Source: Datisca glomerata (Eukaryota > Streptophyta > Magnoliopsida > Cucurbitales > Datiscaceae). Taken from it: a DNA stretch of 64,000 nucleotides. The notes below the pieces were generated by a model. That model ran no database searches. It saw nothing but the letters and a program-made list of their open reading frames with translations, and was not told the DNA's origin. Both the position numbers and the translations under genes were made by a program. Of this stretch, positions 1-11,566 are shown piece by piece. Location of the stretch: the NCBI GenBank assembly GCA_003255025.1, contig QANY01004052.1, positions 1,860,001 to 1,924,000 on the forward strand, given 5' to 3'. Positions within the stretch are counted from its first letter, which is position 1, and each line of letters opens with the position of its first letter.

Positions 1-920
1 TTTATAGAGTGGTTTGTTTTGGTGTAATAGTTTAGTGATATGTGGCAGGAGAGAGTTCGTGTTGGCAAGAGCCCCAGATTCCTGAATGAGAGGGTTTTGA
101 CGCGTGGAACCTACGTGGTAAGTGTGGAGTGCTTGGACGCTGGAATGTAAATATAGTACAATATGTCACAGATTACACTTGGTTTTAATTTTTTCTAATT
201 TTATATTTAAGGACGGTTAAATAAGAATGTTGAGAAAATTAAGTTACTGGTAAAGTTTAAGTGGTAAAATTAGATGACAAGATATAAAGATTATCATATT
301 TGATAACGCATGGTTAAATGAAAAAAATTATTGGAAATTATGATTTCTTTGTTTGGTATGTAAGATACTTGGATAAAGTTATGTGATAACCTTTGATAAG
401 GTTATTGAAAAAGTTATATAAATTATATTAAAGTAATAAAATTATTTATTATTTACAATTTTTTTATTAACTTTTAATTTGTTGTCAATGATTATTTATA
501 AATTCTAATATACATCATGTCTTATATATATTATTTTACATACTAATTAATTAACTATTTTATTAGTACATCACTAAAATTAAATCAACTATTTTTCTCT
601 TACTATGCAAAAAACTAAAATAACTTTTTACTTACACTGTTGAAATAAATTTAATGACAATCTATTAGCAACTACTAAAAAATCTTAATAATAATTCATG
701 TCGTATTTTATTACATTTTCTCTAATATCGTAAATTAACTATCATACAATTTTTCTCTTTTATATAGACAAATAAATCTGATATAAATAATCGTCATTTA
801 TATTAACACATTAAAATATTTAATAATACATAACAATTTTCCCGTTACACGTGCTTTTTTCAGTAGATATGTATATCATAGTTATCAATATCCTTTCGCT
901 CCAACAGGAACGAGTAAAAT
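1..920. other. AT-rich intergenic DNA, no gene seen
   Basis: No supported coding region, RNA gene or clear repeat is visible. The first 180 bases are less AT-rich than the rest, and the remainder is strongly A/T-biased with short low-complexity runs. It ends at the target-site duplication of the solo LTR. Confidence 0.6.
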
Positions 921-1503
921 ATTTATGTAATACCCAAATATTTAATAAAATGTATTTTTGTAATTTAGAACCTACTCATACCATATATGCGCATACATCA
1001 TAAGCCACTCCATTTTTTATATTATTGCACATCTCTAATTCTTTTGAAGTTTTCTTCACCCAACGAAAACCCCTTTTTGCTTGCTACTTCATCTAGTTTC
1101 TTCTTCAACAATTGTCCTCCATTAATCAAGGTAAATGATTTCTTGTTTCTTCTATTTTATTTTCTCTAATCAACTTAGATTTTGATCAATTCATTGAAGA
1201 ATCAATCTGAGTATTCTTTTTCTTCTCCTCTAATTTTTCCAGCAAGCTCTCTGTTCCATCTTCTTCTCGTTCTTCTTCTCTGTCTCGTTTTCCATTTGTT
1301 CCGCCATCAATTTAAAGTAAACTAATTCTTCTTTATTTCTTCATTCTTTTCTCGTTTCTCATGCTTTCAACCTTAATCTCTTATTCAATGTTTATATAAT
1401 ATCCAATTCTGGATTTTTCTACATTTTTCAGCGATAAGCATCTTGTTCATCTCTATTTCGTGCATCGTCATCGCACCACCTGCAACTCCATTTTGGTAAG
1501 CTT

Positions 1504-1990
1504 CAATCTTTCTCTATTTCTGCTTCTCTCGGTCTCTCTCTCTTTCCTTCGTCTCCCTCTTCCCCCCTATTTCTGCTTCTCTCGGTCTCACTCTATTTCC
1601 TTCGTCTCCCTCTTCCCCCCTGTTTCTGCTTCTCTCGGTCTCTCTCTCTCCCATTCATCTCCCTCTTCCCCCTCTGTTTCTACTTCTCTCGGTCTCTCTC
1701 TCTCTCCTTCGTCTCCCTCTTCCCCCTCTGTTTCTGTTGTCTCGGTCTCTCTGTGTCTCCCTCCCGTTATGTCTCTCGGTCTTTCTTTCCTTCGTCTTTC
1801 CCTTCTCTGTTGCGTCTCTCTCTCTCTCTCCTTGGTCTCCCTCTTCTCCCTCTGTTTTTATTGTCTCGGTCTCTCTCTGTGTCTCCCTCTCGTTATTTCT
1901 CTCGGTCTCTCTCTTTCCTTCGTCTTTCCCCCTCTTTGTTGCATCTCTCTCTCTCTCCATCTTCTTTGTCTCCCTTTTCTGTTCCTCCCA
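1504..1990 (+). repeat. Pyrimidine-rich minisatellite (about 54-bp unit) in the solo LTR
   Basis: Degenerate tandem copies of a C/T-only unit with the recurring words TCTCTCGGTCTCTCTCTC and CTTCGTCTCCCTCTTCCCCC. The unit is about 54 bp in the best-preserved part and shortens later. The apparent ORFs on both strands here encode only Ser/Leu/Phe or Arg/Glu runs and are composition artefacts. Confidence 0.75.
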
Positions 1991-1994
1991 TTCT

Positions 1995-2195
1995 CTTAAA
2001 CCGGTTCACCTGAACCAGACCAGTTCATTCAGACTAAGTCGAACCGATTCAGTTAGACCATACCAGACCGATCCGGCTCGATCAGACCAAACCAAACTAG
2101 TTCAACCCGACCATACAGAACCGGCCCAAAACAGCAGAACCGAACCAGTTCAGACCACCCGAACCTTGTTGAACCATTTTGAACCGCTTGATAAT
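1995..2195 (+). repeat. Degenerate GAACC/CAGTTCAGACC short-word repeat
   Basis: About 200 bp in which variants of GAACCGG, CAGTTC and CAGACC recur every 10-20 bp. It lies directly after the pyrimidine-rich array, still inside the solo LTR. No coding potential is evident. Confidence 0.55.
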
Positions 2196-3408
2196 TTACA
2201 CCCGGTGTGGTTCTCACATGTTCCCAACCTCGCTTAGTTAATTAAATAATTGTAGATATTATATGAAATTGTTATGATCTGGGATCCTTAGATTTCAGGC
2301 AATTAGTTGTTGAATTTAATTCGTAGCGAATCCAAGTAAGTGGATTTACATAATAATTCGGTTCATATGTTATGAGTGTAGAATATATAATGTGAAATTG
2401 TTTTATTATTTCTTTATGTTCAATCTTATGATCAAGTCTGTTATTTATTTTTCATATCACGATGAAAATATTTATATCGTTTATGCTCATAAACAAGTTA
2501 TATGTTTACCCATGTATATGTGATAATGTGAATTATGAAGATTAATTCAAGTAAAATGATAAGTAAACTAAAAGTAGACTTAGTCATGTCCATCTGTTAT
2601 CAATTAACCAGATTGTTCACGTCATGTTATCAAGTTATACGGTAGGGTGTCACAATGTTCATGTTAGCATCCTTAAGGTTCAGATAACTTTAAGTGACAT
2701 CAAGTTCCAGGATACCCAATCTGTCATGTTCACATCCATGTTACAAGATCAAGTTCAAGTTGTGAATTAGTTCTGATTAGGTTGTTAATCAAGGGATATG
2801 CCTAGTCGAATTATGATCAAGCAAGTATAAGTATCGGCATGTATAAGTACAACAAGTTATATGTTAATCATGAAATCGGTGTGTTATTACAAGTATTTTA
2901 AGTGACCATTGAACGTCGAAATTAAATTTGCATGAGTTATATGTTTACATTTATATCATGTGAAACTTATTAGTATGTGAATTTACTTACTGAGTATTTT
3001 TAATACTCACCCCTCATAGATGATTGTGTTGTAGGTGATGGTAAGGAGCAGGAGTGAGGGACTGCCACAGCAAGTATGATTATGATTTTTAAGTTAAATT
3101 ATAACGTTATGGCTTTAGTTTGATTTCGGTTATTTCAGAAATTTATGAATAATCATGTTTAACTTTCATGTCTTATGGATTTTTATGCTTCATTTTATTA
3201 CAGTTGAATGAATCATTTAATTCAAATTAATGATTTAATATTTTTTTTAATAATTTTATGCTTCATCTATTGAACGTTAAAATTAGGACAAAATTAGTGT
3301 TCTCAATTTGGGGATTCTCTCAAGTTAGGGTTTTAATTGAACTAAAGATTTTTCAATTGTAAAATTTCAAGCATCTTTAACTCTCGGAGATCGTGGTGTT
3401 ACAATTTA

Positions 3409-4700
3409 GTTCTGTCACAGAACAAAATGGAACAATAATGTGATTTTTTTATATTTTAGTTAAATACAATCTAAAATTGAATATAAATGATTGAGGGACC
3501 CATCATTCGTGGTTTTGTCCCACGGGTCCGGTTCTACACACAAAAATGAGACGTGATAAATAATTCAGTTATATTCTCCTTTATAAATTTAGTATTTTTT
3601 AAATATTGTATATTTATTTTAGGGAAGAAACTAATTTTAATTTCAAAAAAATATTTGATATTATTAACATGTATTCTAATCATTAGATTTTATATTTTGT
3701 ATATATGAAGATTTTTTCTATCATAAATTCAATATTTTATTTCATTCATTACAATTAACGTGCATATCTTAATTTCACGAGATGACCCCGAGACAAGTTG
3801 ATGGACGAGTCAGAATGGACGAAAAAAAATCTAAAACTTCGGTATCATGTCGTTTCGGTTTCACCAGGATCGGGATATTTTACGACAGTTTTGTGAGGCT
3901 TTGGTATTGAAGAAAATAAAATATCAAAATCAAGTAAAAATAATTGAAGCAGATAATAGTATTTTTATGGGGATTTAGGAAAATAAAAATTAGTTTGAAA
4001 AATTTGTAAATGTGTTATAAGATAAAAAATTATTTGGTAAAATGAATTTTTGTGGGAAAGTGGAGGGAAAATTATATGAGATTGTTATTTTACCAGATTA
4101 AATAACTTTACCATATCAAATGAGAATACTTATAACAAATATGAAAAAATGCTGGAAATAAGTTTACCATGAACTTTACGATGCGGAAAGCAAAAAACAA
4201 ATGGCCCATAATTCTCGTTTTAACTATTATATTAGGATTAGAATTGAAATTTCACCAAAAAAGATTTATTCATTTTTTTGTAAACGTGTTTTAAATAACA
4301 TTTTAAAACTCAACCTGAATAATGCATGTTAGATAAAAACACCCTTTCTTTGGAAAGTGATCCCAAAGAAAAAGATGCAATTATTGTCAGTAGCAACTCA
4401 AATAGCTAAATATAGCTCTCCGGTCTAAAAATGAAAACGAAATGTTTAAAAAACGGTTAACTCCACGCATCTACAAAAACTGGTCGTTCCATTCCTCTAC
4501 ACCGCTCCCAACGAGAAGCACGTCGCTCTTGGTGATGATGAGTTAGACTTGGCCTGGTATTTCTTCTCTTTCATGTTTCTAATATTTTCTTTTAATCTGT
4601 AATGTTACATGTTTTAATCAAACTCTGTTTTTTTAATGGATTAATTCATCTATTCCCATCAATGTTTGCGTACTGATTGCATTGTACTTTTTTCGAGTAG
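3409..4700. other. Intergenic DNA, nothing recognised
   Basis: AT-rich sequence without a supported gene. A less AT-rich stretch near 3780-3910 shows no recognisable protein in any frame. Confidence 0.5.
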
Positions 4701-4705
4701 ACTAC

Positions 4706-4771
4706 CTGTTTGATGAAATGCCTGAAAGAGATCAATACGATAGGAAACAGGGGAATCCTAATCAAGTTTAG
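4706..4771 (+). pseudogene. Possible pentatricopeptide-repeat (PPR) gene relic
   Basis: A short open frame reads LFDEMPERDQYDRKQG and ends at TAG 4769-4771. LFDEMPERD is the phrase typical of plant PLS-class PPR proteins. No neighbouring PPR repeats are visible, so this is at most a tiny remnant of a once longer gene. A chance match cannot be excluded because the motif is short. Confidence 0.3.
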
Positions 4772-4972
4772 ATAAAGACAAAAGTCAATCAGTTCATGCT
4801 CATATAACATGTAGATCAATACGTTAGTTGATTCTTATCAATCCTAGGTTTTTAGTCCTGCAACTATACAATTTACAGAAGAAACATGTATTTTTCGAAA
4901 AGAGAATTCAATGGGAAAATTGAAAGAAAGAAAAAGAGGCGTGTTGTTGTTTCTTGGTTTCTTTTCATTTGT

Positions 4973-7900
4973 CTATGATAATGAAGAGGAGGAAGAGGAA
5001 AAAGAAGAAAGAAGTATTGAGTAATGGCATGTACATTTAGGGTCATGGATGGCCCTCTTTCTGAAGATGTCAAGTTTGGAACAAAAAACACAGTACTGCC
5101 CCCGATATTCTTCTTCCGTTTCATCTTCGTCGTCTTCGTAGTCACCTGCAATAAATGCGAGCTCTTCATGAGTATCGTCTTCTGATTCAGACATATCCTT
5201 GGTAGTAGTGTAAACCATTCCCAGCATTGGAAGAATGACAAGGAGAATTTTGTCAACAATCTCATCTGACCATTTTATTCCCCTCTCCCAAAATATCAAG
5301 GGTGCAACTGCTGCCGCTGCTCCAACTCCAAATCCCATTCCAATGTATATTAATTGCCAGTCAAATTTAATCCCTGAATTGGTGGACAAAAATGTTGGCG
5401 TTGAAGCTGGGATCTTGCTATCATCGCAGGTATTCGTCAAAGGTGGCCCACATAATGCTTTATTGCCTACATAGGAATCGCTAGAAAATGTCTGAAGTTG
5501 ATTGCCCGTTGGTATCCTCCCCGCCAATTGATTGTTTGACAGGTTTAGGAACGAGAGGAAGTTGAGGAGAGCAAGCTGTGCAGGGATTGCTCCAGCCAGT
5601 TTGTTATTTGACAGGTCTAAGGACTCCAATTGAATCAGGTTCCCTATAGATGAAGGAATCTGATCTGTGAAAGCATTATGGGACAAGTTTAGTATGTAGA
5701 GCCCTTTGAGTTCCATGATTTCGTCTGGTATTGGGCCCTGGAAGTGGTTTGATGAGAAGTCAATGGACGTGAAGACTGTAAGGATTTTCACCAGCTCCAT
5801 CTCAAGACCCTTGCTGGTGACTGTTATCGTATCCTGATAACTCACATCAGTGAATTTCAAAACCTTAAAACGCAGGTGCTTTAGCTTTGATTCCGCACTG
5901 TCTTCATCAGCCATCATCCCCTTCCAAGTTGTTAAGCATATGCCAGGTAGTTCACCACTGAAATTGTTTTCAGCTAGGTCCACAATTTGGAGACTTGGCC
6001 AGGTGCCATTTATGTGTGGACATCCAATTTTCCCATAAAACTGATTAGATCTCAGAACTAGGACACGCAAGGAGGATATGCTCTTCAATGGGCACGGATA
6101 GGAATCAAGTATTCGGTTTTTCCCAAGGTCTAAAACCTCTAACATTGTGCAGTTGGCTAGAGATTTTGGTACCTGTCCCTCAATTTGATTTCCACTGAGA
6201 TCCAGAGTCCTCAGACCACAGCTAGGTGGAAATGTATCATAAATAAAACCACTGAAGTTGTTGTTTCGTAGATTCAGTACCCCAAGATTTGTAGTCATCC
6301 TGGTTAAACATTGGGGGATTGGCCCACTCAAGCTATTGTCAGACAGATCCAAAACCTGAAGACTTGTGGAATTGCATATGGATATAGGGATGAAACCATG
6401 AATATTATTACTTGAAAGTGAGAAGAAAACTGTGCCCTCGATATAATTACCAATATATGCAGGGATGATAGAACTGAATTTATTATGCGAGTAATCCAAA
6501 TAGGCAGCAATTGAAGGAAGGATCGGTATTGGCCCTTGGAGTTCATTGGAATGAAGGTCGAGGACAAGCAAATGGGAAGAATGGTTCTGCAAAGGTCCTT
6601 TCAAACCTACGAGAAAGTTGCAAGAAACGTTCAAGTGAAGGAGATTATCAAGTTCCCAAATCCAGTTTGGTATATTCCCCCGAAGTTCGTTACTTGAGAG
6701 ATCTAGAAAATTTAATTTGGATTGATTTTTCAAGAAGGCAGGGAATGTTCTCAACTTGCAAGAAGCCAATTTCAATGTGCTCAGCTGAGGAAATGAAGAC
6801 GAAGTAGAGTTAAACTCTGTATCATTTGCATCGACCAACAAGCTGTTGCTGGAAAGATCTAGGCTTGTGAGATTCCTCAGCTGGCTAATCATATCAAGCT
6901 GTATCGTACCAGTAAAATTGTTGGAAGGAAGTGTGAGTATCTTAAGACTTTGGAGCTTAAAAACAGAGATTGGGAATGGGCCCCCCAAGTCATTGCTCCC
7001 CAAATCAAGGGTGTCGAGTGGAGAGGAAGACAAATTGGAAAGCCCATGTAGACTTCCACTGAATCGGTTTTGAGAGAGTTGTATCTTCTGAATTAATGGG
7101 ATGGTGAACAAAGATGACAGGATTCTCCCGGTGAGTGAATTGTTTCGCAAGTCTAGATTAACAAGACTCACAAGGTCATCCCACTTAGTAGAATCAATTG
7201 AGCCATTCAACTGATTGTGGGCAATGTTTAATACCGTAAGTCTCTTCGAAAAAGAAAACGATGGGATTTCACCTTCAAATCTGTTAGATGACAAATCGAA
7301 AAACAGGAGCTCCCCGAGGTCTGCAATTGTATTGGGGATTGATCCATTAAAACCACAACCTTTCAGGTCGATTCTGGACAGTTTCTTAAGGTTTCCAATA
7401 GAATCCGGTAATGCTCCTGAAAAACCAGTGCCTTGGAGCACCAGGGTCTGAAGGGAACTATTGAGTGGAAAAGATGGTAGATGACCTTGCAGCTGTCTGT
7501 TATTTGATAAATCAATGGTCCGCAGCGTTGGTACCTGGAAGATTCTTGCTGGAAAAGATCCTGATAATCCACAAGTAGTAAGACGCAGGGAAGTCAAATT
7601 TGAGAAGTCTGCAAAGAACTCAGGAACTTGGGCTGACAAATTGTTGTTATCCAGACGAATAACAGAGAGAGACCGAATGTTGGCCAATGAAGAGTCAATA
7701 GGTCCTGAAAGATAACATCCAAACAAGCTCAAAACGCTCAGATTAGGAAGTGAAGATGACAAGGCCTGGCACCACTCAGCCCCTCGGGCCGAAATATTGA
7801 TACCATCTAGATATAGCTCTCTCAGCTGCTTCAGGTTCTGAACAAGCGATTTCAAATTCGGGTTCTCAAGTTTCAATTTTGAAGCACCTTGTAGGTAGGC

Positions 7901-8377
7901 TGAAGTAGAGAAATCAAGTGTAACCAACTGAGTGAGGTTTGAAATCTCAATAGGAATCTGCCCTACAAAGCCAGCATTTGACATATTCAGAACACTCAAA
8001 TTTGAAAGTTTTGCAAACCCGGCTGGGATCGTAGAGTCGAAGTTGTTGTAACCCAAATTCAGGTTTTGAATGTGCCGAAGACCGAAAAGACTGCTGGAAT
8101 TATCAATTCCTCCAGAGATCCGCTCATTACTCAGATCAAGACTAATAACACAGCCTTCGGAGCACATTACACCGCTCCAATTACAATGATCAGCATTTTG
8201 GTCCCACTGCACTAGATTTTTGGACAAATTGGCGTTGAATTTGAGGCTGTTCTTTAACTGAAGCAACAATGATTTCTGATCCTCAGGACACTGAGCGCAA
8301 ACAACAGATACTCCGATGAAGAAGCTCAGAGAGTAAATGGATATAAAAAAAAGCCATGAAAAGATCGTAGTTCTCAT
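4973..8377 (-). CDS. Intact LRR receptor-like protein (Cf-9/RLP class), single exon
   Basis: Encodes 1,134 residues without interruption. Family members are plasma-membrane receptors without a kinase that act with SOBIR1/BAK1-type partners in immunity or development; the ligand here is unknown. Domains in order: signal peptide about 1-28, LRRNT cap with CNWSGVMC (Cys65, Cys72), about 30 extracellular plant LRRs (LxxLxxLxLxxNxLxGxIP) with many N-glycosylation sites, an island domain near 815-875, a LRRCT-like end with ALCGPPL, one transmembrane helix about 1008-1030, then an acidic tail ending in the cysteine-rich CVFCSKLDIFRKR and HDPKCTCH followed by a Ser run. The open frame extends 74 codons upstream to 8599, but Met at 8377 begins the signal peptide and is conserved in the copies at 35945 and 55406, so it is the likelier start. 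No introns, as usual for RLPs. It is the only intact one of three related loci here, all on the same strand. Confidence 0.93.
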   Translation of the reverse strand: MRTTIFSWLFFISIYSLSFFIGVSVVCAQCPEDQKSLLLQLKNSLKFNANLSKNLVQWDQNADHCNWSGVMCSEGCVISLDLSNERISGGIDNSSSLFGLRHIQNLNLGYNNFDSTIPAGFAKLSNLSVLNMSNAGFVGQIPIEISNLTQLVTLDFSTSAYLQGASKLKLENPNLKSLVQNLKQLRELYLDGINISARGAEWCQALSSSLPNLSVLSLFGCYLSGPIDSSLANIRSLSVIRLDNNNLSAQVPEFFADFSNLTSLRLTTCGLSGSFPARIFQVPTLRTIDLSNNRQLQGHLPSFPLNSSLQTLVLQGTGFSGALPDSIGNLKKLSRIDLKGCGFNGSIPNTIADLGELLFFDLSSNRFEGEIPSFSFSKRLTVLNIAHNQLNGSIDSTKWDDLVSLVNLDLRNNSLTGRILSSLFTIPLIQKIQLSQNRFSGSLHGLSNLSSSPLDTLDLGSNDLGGPFPISVFKLQSLKILTLPSNNFTGTIQLDMISQLRNLTSLDLSSNSLLVDANDTEFNSTSSSFPQLSTLKLASCKLRTFPAFLKNQSKLNFLDLSSNELRGNIPNWIWELDNLLHLNVSCNFLVGLKGPLQNHSSHLLVLDLHSNELQGPIPILPSIAAYLDYSHNKFSSIIPAYIGNYIEGTVFFSLSSNNIHGFIPISICNSTSLQVLDLSDNSLSGPIPQCLTRMTTNLGVLNLRNNNFSGFIYDTFPPSCGLRTLDLSGNQIEGQVPKSLANCTMLEVLDLGKNRILDSYPCPLKSISSLRVLVLRSNQFYGKIGCPHINGTWPSLQIVDLAENNFSGELPGICLTTWKGMMADEDSAESKLKHLRFKVLKFTDVSYQDTITVTSKGLEMELVKILTVFTSIDFSSNHFQGPIPDEIMELKGLYILNLSHNAFTDQIPSSIGNLIQLESLDLSNNKLAGAIPAQLALLNFLSFLNLSNNQLAGRIPTGNQLQTFSSDSYVGNKALCGPPLTNTCDDSKIPASTPTFLSTNSGIKFDWQLIYIGMGFGVGAAAAVAPLIFWERGIKWSDEIVDKILLVILPMLGMVYTTTKDMSESEDDTHEELAFIAGDYEDDEDETEEEYRGQYCVFCSKLDIFRKRAIHDPKCTCHYSILLSSFSSSSSSLS

Positions 8378-8803
8378 TGGAGCCGATTGGTGGAGACACC
8401 CACATGACCAAGAATAGTTAAAAAGGTGTTGGAATTGGTGGTGGGTAGTATAGGAGGGTGAAGAACCATGAATCTGACCTTTTGTTTGGTGGGTTAGGCA
8501 GGGAAGCAAGCATGAAATTAGTGGTGAAAGAAGGATGAAGAAGAAGAAAAGGCCAGAGGTGGAAGAATTGAGGAATTGGGAGGAGAAAAGAGCCGTCAAA
8601 GTAAAACGCGTGTGTTTATGTTTCTATAACGTTGAACTGTGGGTTTTGTTTATTGTGTTAATACGCGTTTTTTCGTGTGTTTTCCATTACTTCGCCGACG
8701 ACTTTGGTGTAGGCTTCTGGCTTCTGGTATGGGTTGAACTTTGAATAGCCAGCCGCTTCTTGCTGAAAATTCCAATTCCATGACTTCTGCTACTTTGGAA
8801 ATA
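8378..8803 (-). promoter_or_regulatory. RLP upstream region shared with the paralogous copies
   Basis: Sequence 5' of the RLP start is conserved upstream of the broken copies: 35946-36152 plus 38881-39057 for one, and 55407-55521 for the other. Conservation shows the duplications included promoter and leader sequence. I cannot place a TATA box or transcription start with confidence. Similarity to the 39 kb copy stops near 8803/39057. Confidence 0.5.
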
Positions 8804-8901
8804 AACGGAATTAAATCTTGTCAATTATAATAAATGCAAGAAGATTGACATGATAGATGAGGAAACTAATAACATTTATTATGTGAACAATAATAATTTT
8901 C

Positions 8902-9417
8902 GCAAAGAAGAAAGATAATTTAAGTGGATGTCACGAAAGTATGATGAGAATAGTTGAATTTGTTATGTTGGCAGATCTGAAGAAGTTGAGCTGGAGTTAC
9001 TAGCCTAGTCAAATAGCCGAAGTATAAAAGTTATATAAGAAGCTACATAAGTCAAAGAAGCCAATCAAGGTTGGAAAAAATTTACCACCATGGCAAAACT
9101 GGCAACGATCATCACAACCACCTAAATCATCACGCTAGATCCAATGGTCTAAATTTAAAAAGTTGTTAATACTAATAAGCAAGACCCAGTCATTCATCTA
9201 AAAAATGAAGCAAATCTTAGATGATAAGCTCAATCTCGAAGAATATTCTGTTTATTCTTGACGTATTTTGAGAATTTGGTTGTATTACAAGCTTATAAAT
9301 CATGTCAAATTGTTAACTAAATGATCATTGAATATGAGCGAGTGAAAATCACTCACTTTCATGTTTATTTTCTCTGCTCTCATTATTTTCTAGTGTAAAG
9401 AAAAAAATTTCTTTACA
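8902..9417 (+). repeat. 5' LTR of the Tat-like element
   Basis: Aligns along its length with 16172-16691 with many substitutions and a few indels. It ends TTTACA. A TATA-like word (GTATAAAAGTTATATA) near 9024 is conserved in the other LTR and could be the promoter. The 5' edge is approximate. Confidence 0.8.
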
Positions 9418-9478
9418 TTTTAGTGTTTTCATTGAGAGACGAGAGAAAACTCGAGAAACTCACCCAAAAACACTAAAC

Positions 9479-11290
9479 ATGCCTAGAACTAGATCCAACG
9501 CAGCCCATAATGAAGACAATGAAGCTAGAAACACTAATGACCAAACAGATCAACCGACCCCACCAGCGGAGATACTCAAGCCAATTCTGACTGGGATGCG
9601 AGAGATGTAAGAACAGAACGCAGAAACGCAGGTGATGTGTGGAGAGCTACGCAAGAACAGATTCATGTTCTTCAGCAAGAGATGGTTCGGATATGTGCTG
9701 AGTTCAGCCAAAGAGTAAATAATGAAGAACATGACATATGTTCGGAGAACAACAGACGAGAGACAAGACAGGAAAACCACGAGAACAACATGAACGTGCA
9801 ACGAGAAGAATGAGAAATTCAGTCTCAGAACCGAGAAACTGTTGACAGCTTACACCTAAATATGTGAACCATTTTCCAAATATGTACACGGTTGTCGATA
9901 ACTAATTTCTTCAATTTTCTCATCTAATTGATGATTGTCCCACATAATCTTAATTATCTCATCTCTTGTGCATACCATGACCTTATTTGAATATAAGATG
10001 CTTTAGAAATATTTTAATCCAATCACGAATGATTCGAATCACTAGAGATAAAATGCAAACAAATAAATAAAATAGATTTTAATTATAAGATACACCAGCG
10101 TTATGTGTATTGCCGTTACATCATAATATAGTTGAACTGCTTAAGTAATTAAATAATTTATACAGCGGCAGTTGCCTGCGATGGACGATCAAGATTCATA
10201 ATTACTTCCTTTAACTTGAGTTGCAACAGTAAATATTAGGATTGGGATATATTTTAATTGTAATTAATTAATTCGGTGACATTCCAATACAACATTCCTC
10301 TCACTTTGAACAGTCAACGCTGAGCTACCATTCAAGTTAAAAAAGGAAAACAAAATATGAAATGTCACATTTGACTTTTGCAAGAAATCATTTGGAAGTA
10401 GCCATCGCTTGTATCTAAAACTGTCAAAATAGACCACATTAAAACAAACTTTATAGGTAATATTTATTTTAAGGAAAATTTGTGATCTCCGTAGTTTTAG
10501 ACAGATAATGGCACTATATCAGCATAATGATAAATTAATGTGCAGAATGTTCTCAACCAGTCTGGATGGAACGACCTTAAAATGGTATCATTCGCTCCAT
10601 GTCCATTCAATTACTGACTTTATTGTTATGTCTTCGGTCTTTCTGGAATAGTACTCCACATATCGGGCAGTAATGAAAGACACGGATTACCTTCTCACGA
10701 TCACGTAAAGAAGGAGAATCTTTACGAGAGTTCACCCACATATTTAAAGATGAAATGGTGAAGGTTGAAAGTTGTGATGATCGAATGGCCAAACTAGCTT
10801 TTAGAAGAGGATTAGGACCCAACTCACCCTTGTTTGAAGACTTGTGCAAAACATAACCTTTATCTATGGTAGAGACTTTCCAACGGACTCAGACTTATAT
10901 TACATTGGAAGAAGAAAAGAAGAGTCTGTTGAAAGCAAACGAATGAAAAAAAGGAAGATTCGCAAAAGCGAGAACGAAATTTCATATCAGAGAGGAAGAG
11001 AACTGACAGAACAGACAAAACGAACGAAAAGGGGTGGAAAACGGGAAAGGACAAAGTACCAAAGGCAAGACTCGAGTAGGGTACGTACAAGGGATAAGGT
11101 CTACACGCCATTGACCCTCCCAGTAAATCAGATCCTTGAACAGATTAAAGACAAGCCATGGCTGCAAAGGCCAGCGCCACTCGCAAAATAACCAAATTAC
11201 AAAGATAAGGATAAATATTGTTCTTTTCACAGAAGCGGCGGACATTACCCCAGAGATTGCTTCCAACTTAAAGATTATATTGAAGAGGTT
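9479..11290 (+). pseudogene. Degenerate gag of the Tat-like retrotransposon
   Basis: Gag supplies the capsid and nucleocapsid of the retrotransposon particle. The frame begins MPRTRSNAAHNEDNEARNTN at 9479. Capsid-like sequence is readable at 10500-10620 (LDGTTLKWYHSLHVHSITDF) and 10700-10930. A nucleocapsid-like CSFHRSGGHYPRDCFQLKDY lies near 11218-11275, matching the FHRxxGHxxxxCxxLK motif of Tat-type gag. Stops and frameshifts break it repeatedly. The stretch 9890-10430 has no gag similarity I can see and may be a secondary insertion. Confidence 0.7.
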
Positions 11291-11566
11291 ATAAAAGAGG
11301 ATACCTGCGCTGATGTGAAAAGAGAAGAGCAGAAGCAGGAGGTAGAGAAAGAAGACTGTGGCGATGAAAAACGTGACAACGGGAAACAACCTCTTCGCAT
11401 TGTCAACACTATCATTGCACTGACGGAGCATGAAAGAACAACAAGGAAAGGAAGTAGTGCTGCAAGAAGCCAATGTTGGAGAATCGCTCACCCGACAACG
11501 GGAATCTCCTACTGATATTTGATGATCTAGATCTCAAAATGGGTATAGGAACTACCAGCCGTACTT

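Larger units (their letters stand above)
926..3403. mobile_element. Solo LTR (Ty3/gypsy-like) with 5-bp target-site duplication
   Basis: The segment starts TGTAATACC and ends GGTGTTACA, an imperfect terminal inverted repeat of the TGTAACACC type common at the ends of plant Ty3/gypsy LTRs. It is flanked on both sides by ATTTA (921-925 and 3404-3408), as expected for a 5-bp target-site duplication. No gag/pol sequence lies inside and no second LTR is adjacent, so a solo LTR left by LTR-LTR recombination is the simplest reading. It contains a pyrimidine-rich minisatellite and a degenerate GAACCGGTTC-type repeat. The family assignment is inferred from the ends only. The duplication is AT-rich, so a chance match is possible but unlikely alongside the matched termini. 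Confidence 0.75.

Noticed and set aside
1460..2237. Long open frames on both strands in the pyrimidine-rich block
   Set aside because: They encode only Ser/Leu/Phe or Arg/Glu runs from a C/T minisatellite inside a solo LTR; no protein motif.
8378..8599. N-terminal extension of the RLP open frame by 74 codons
   Set aside because: The signal peptide begins at the Met encoded at 8377, and that ATG is conserved in both broken copies while the upstream frame is not.
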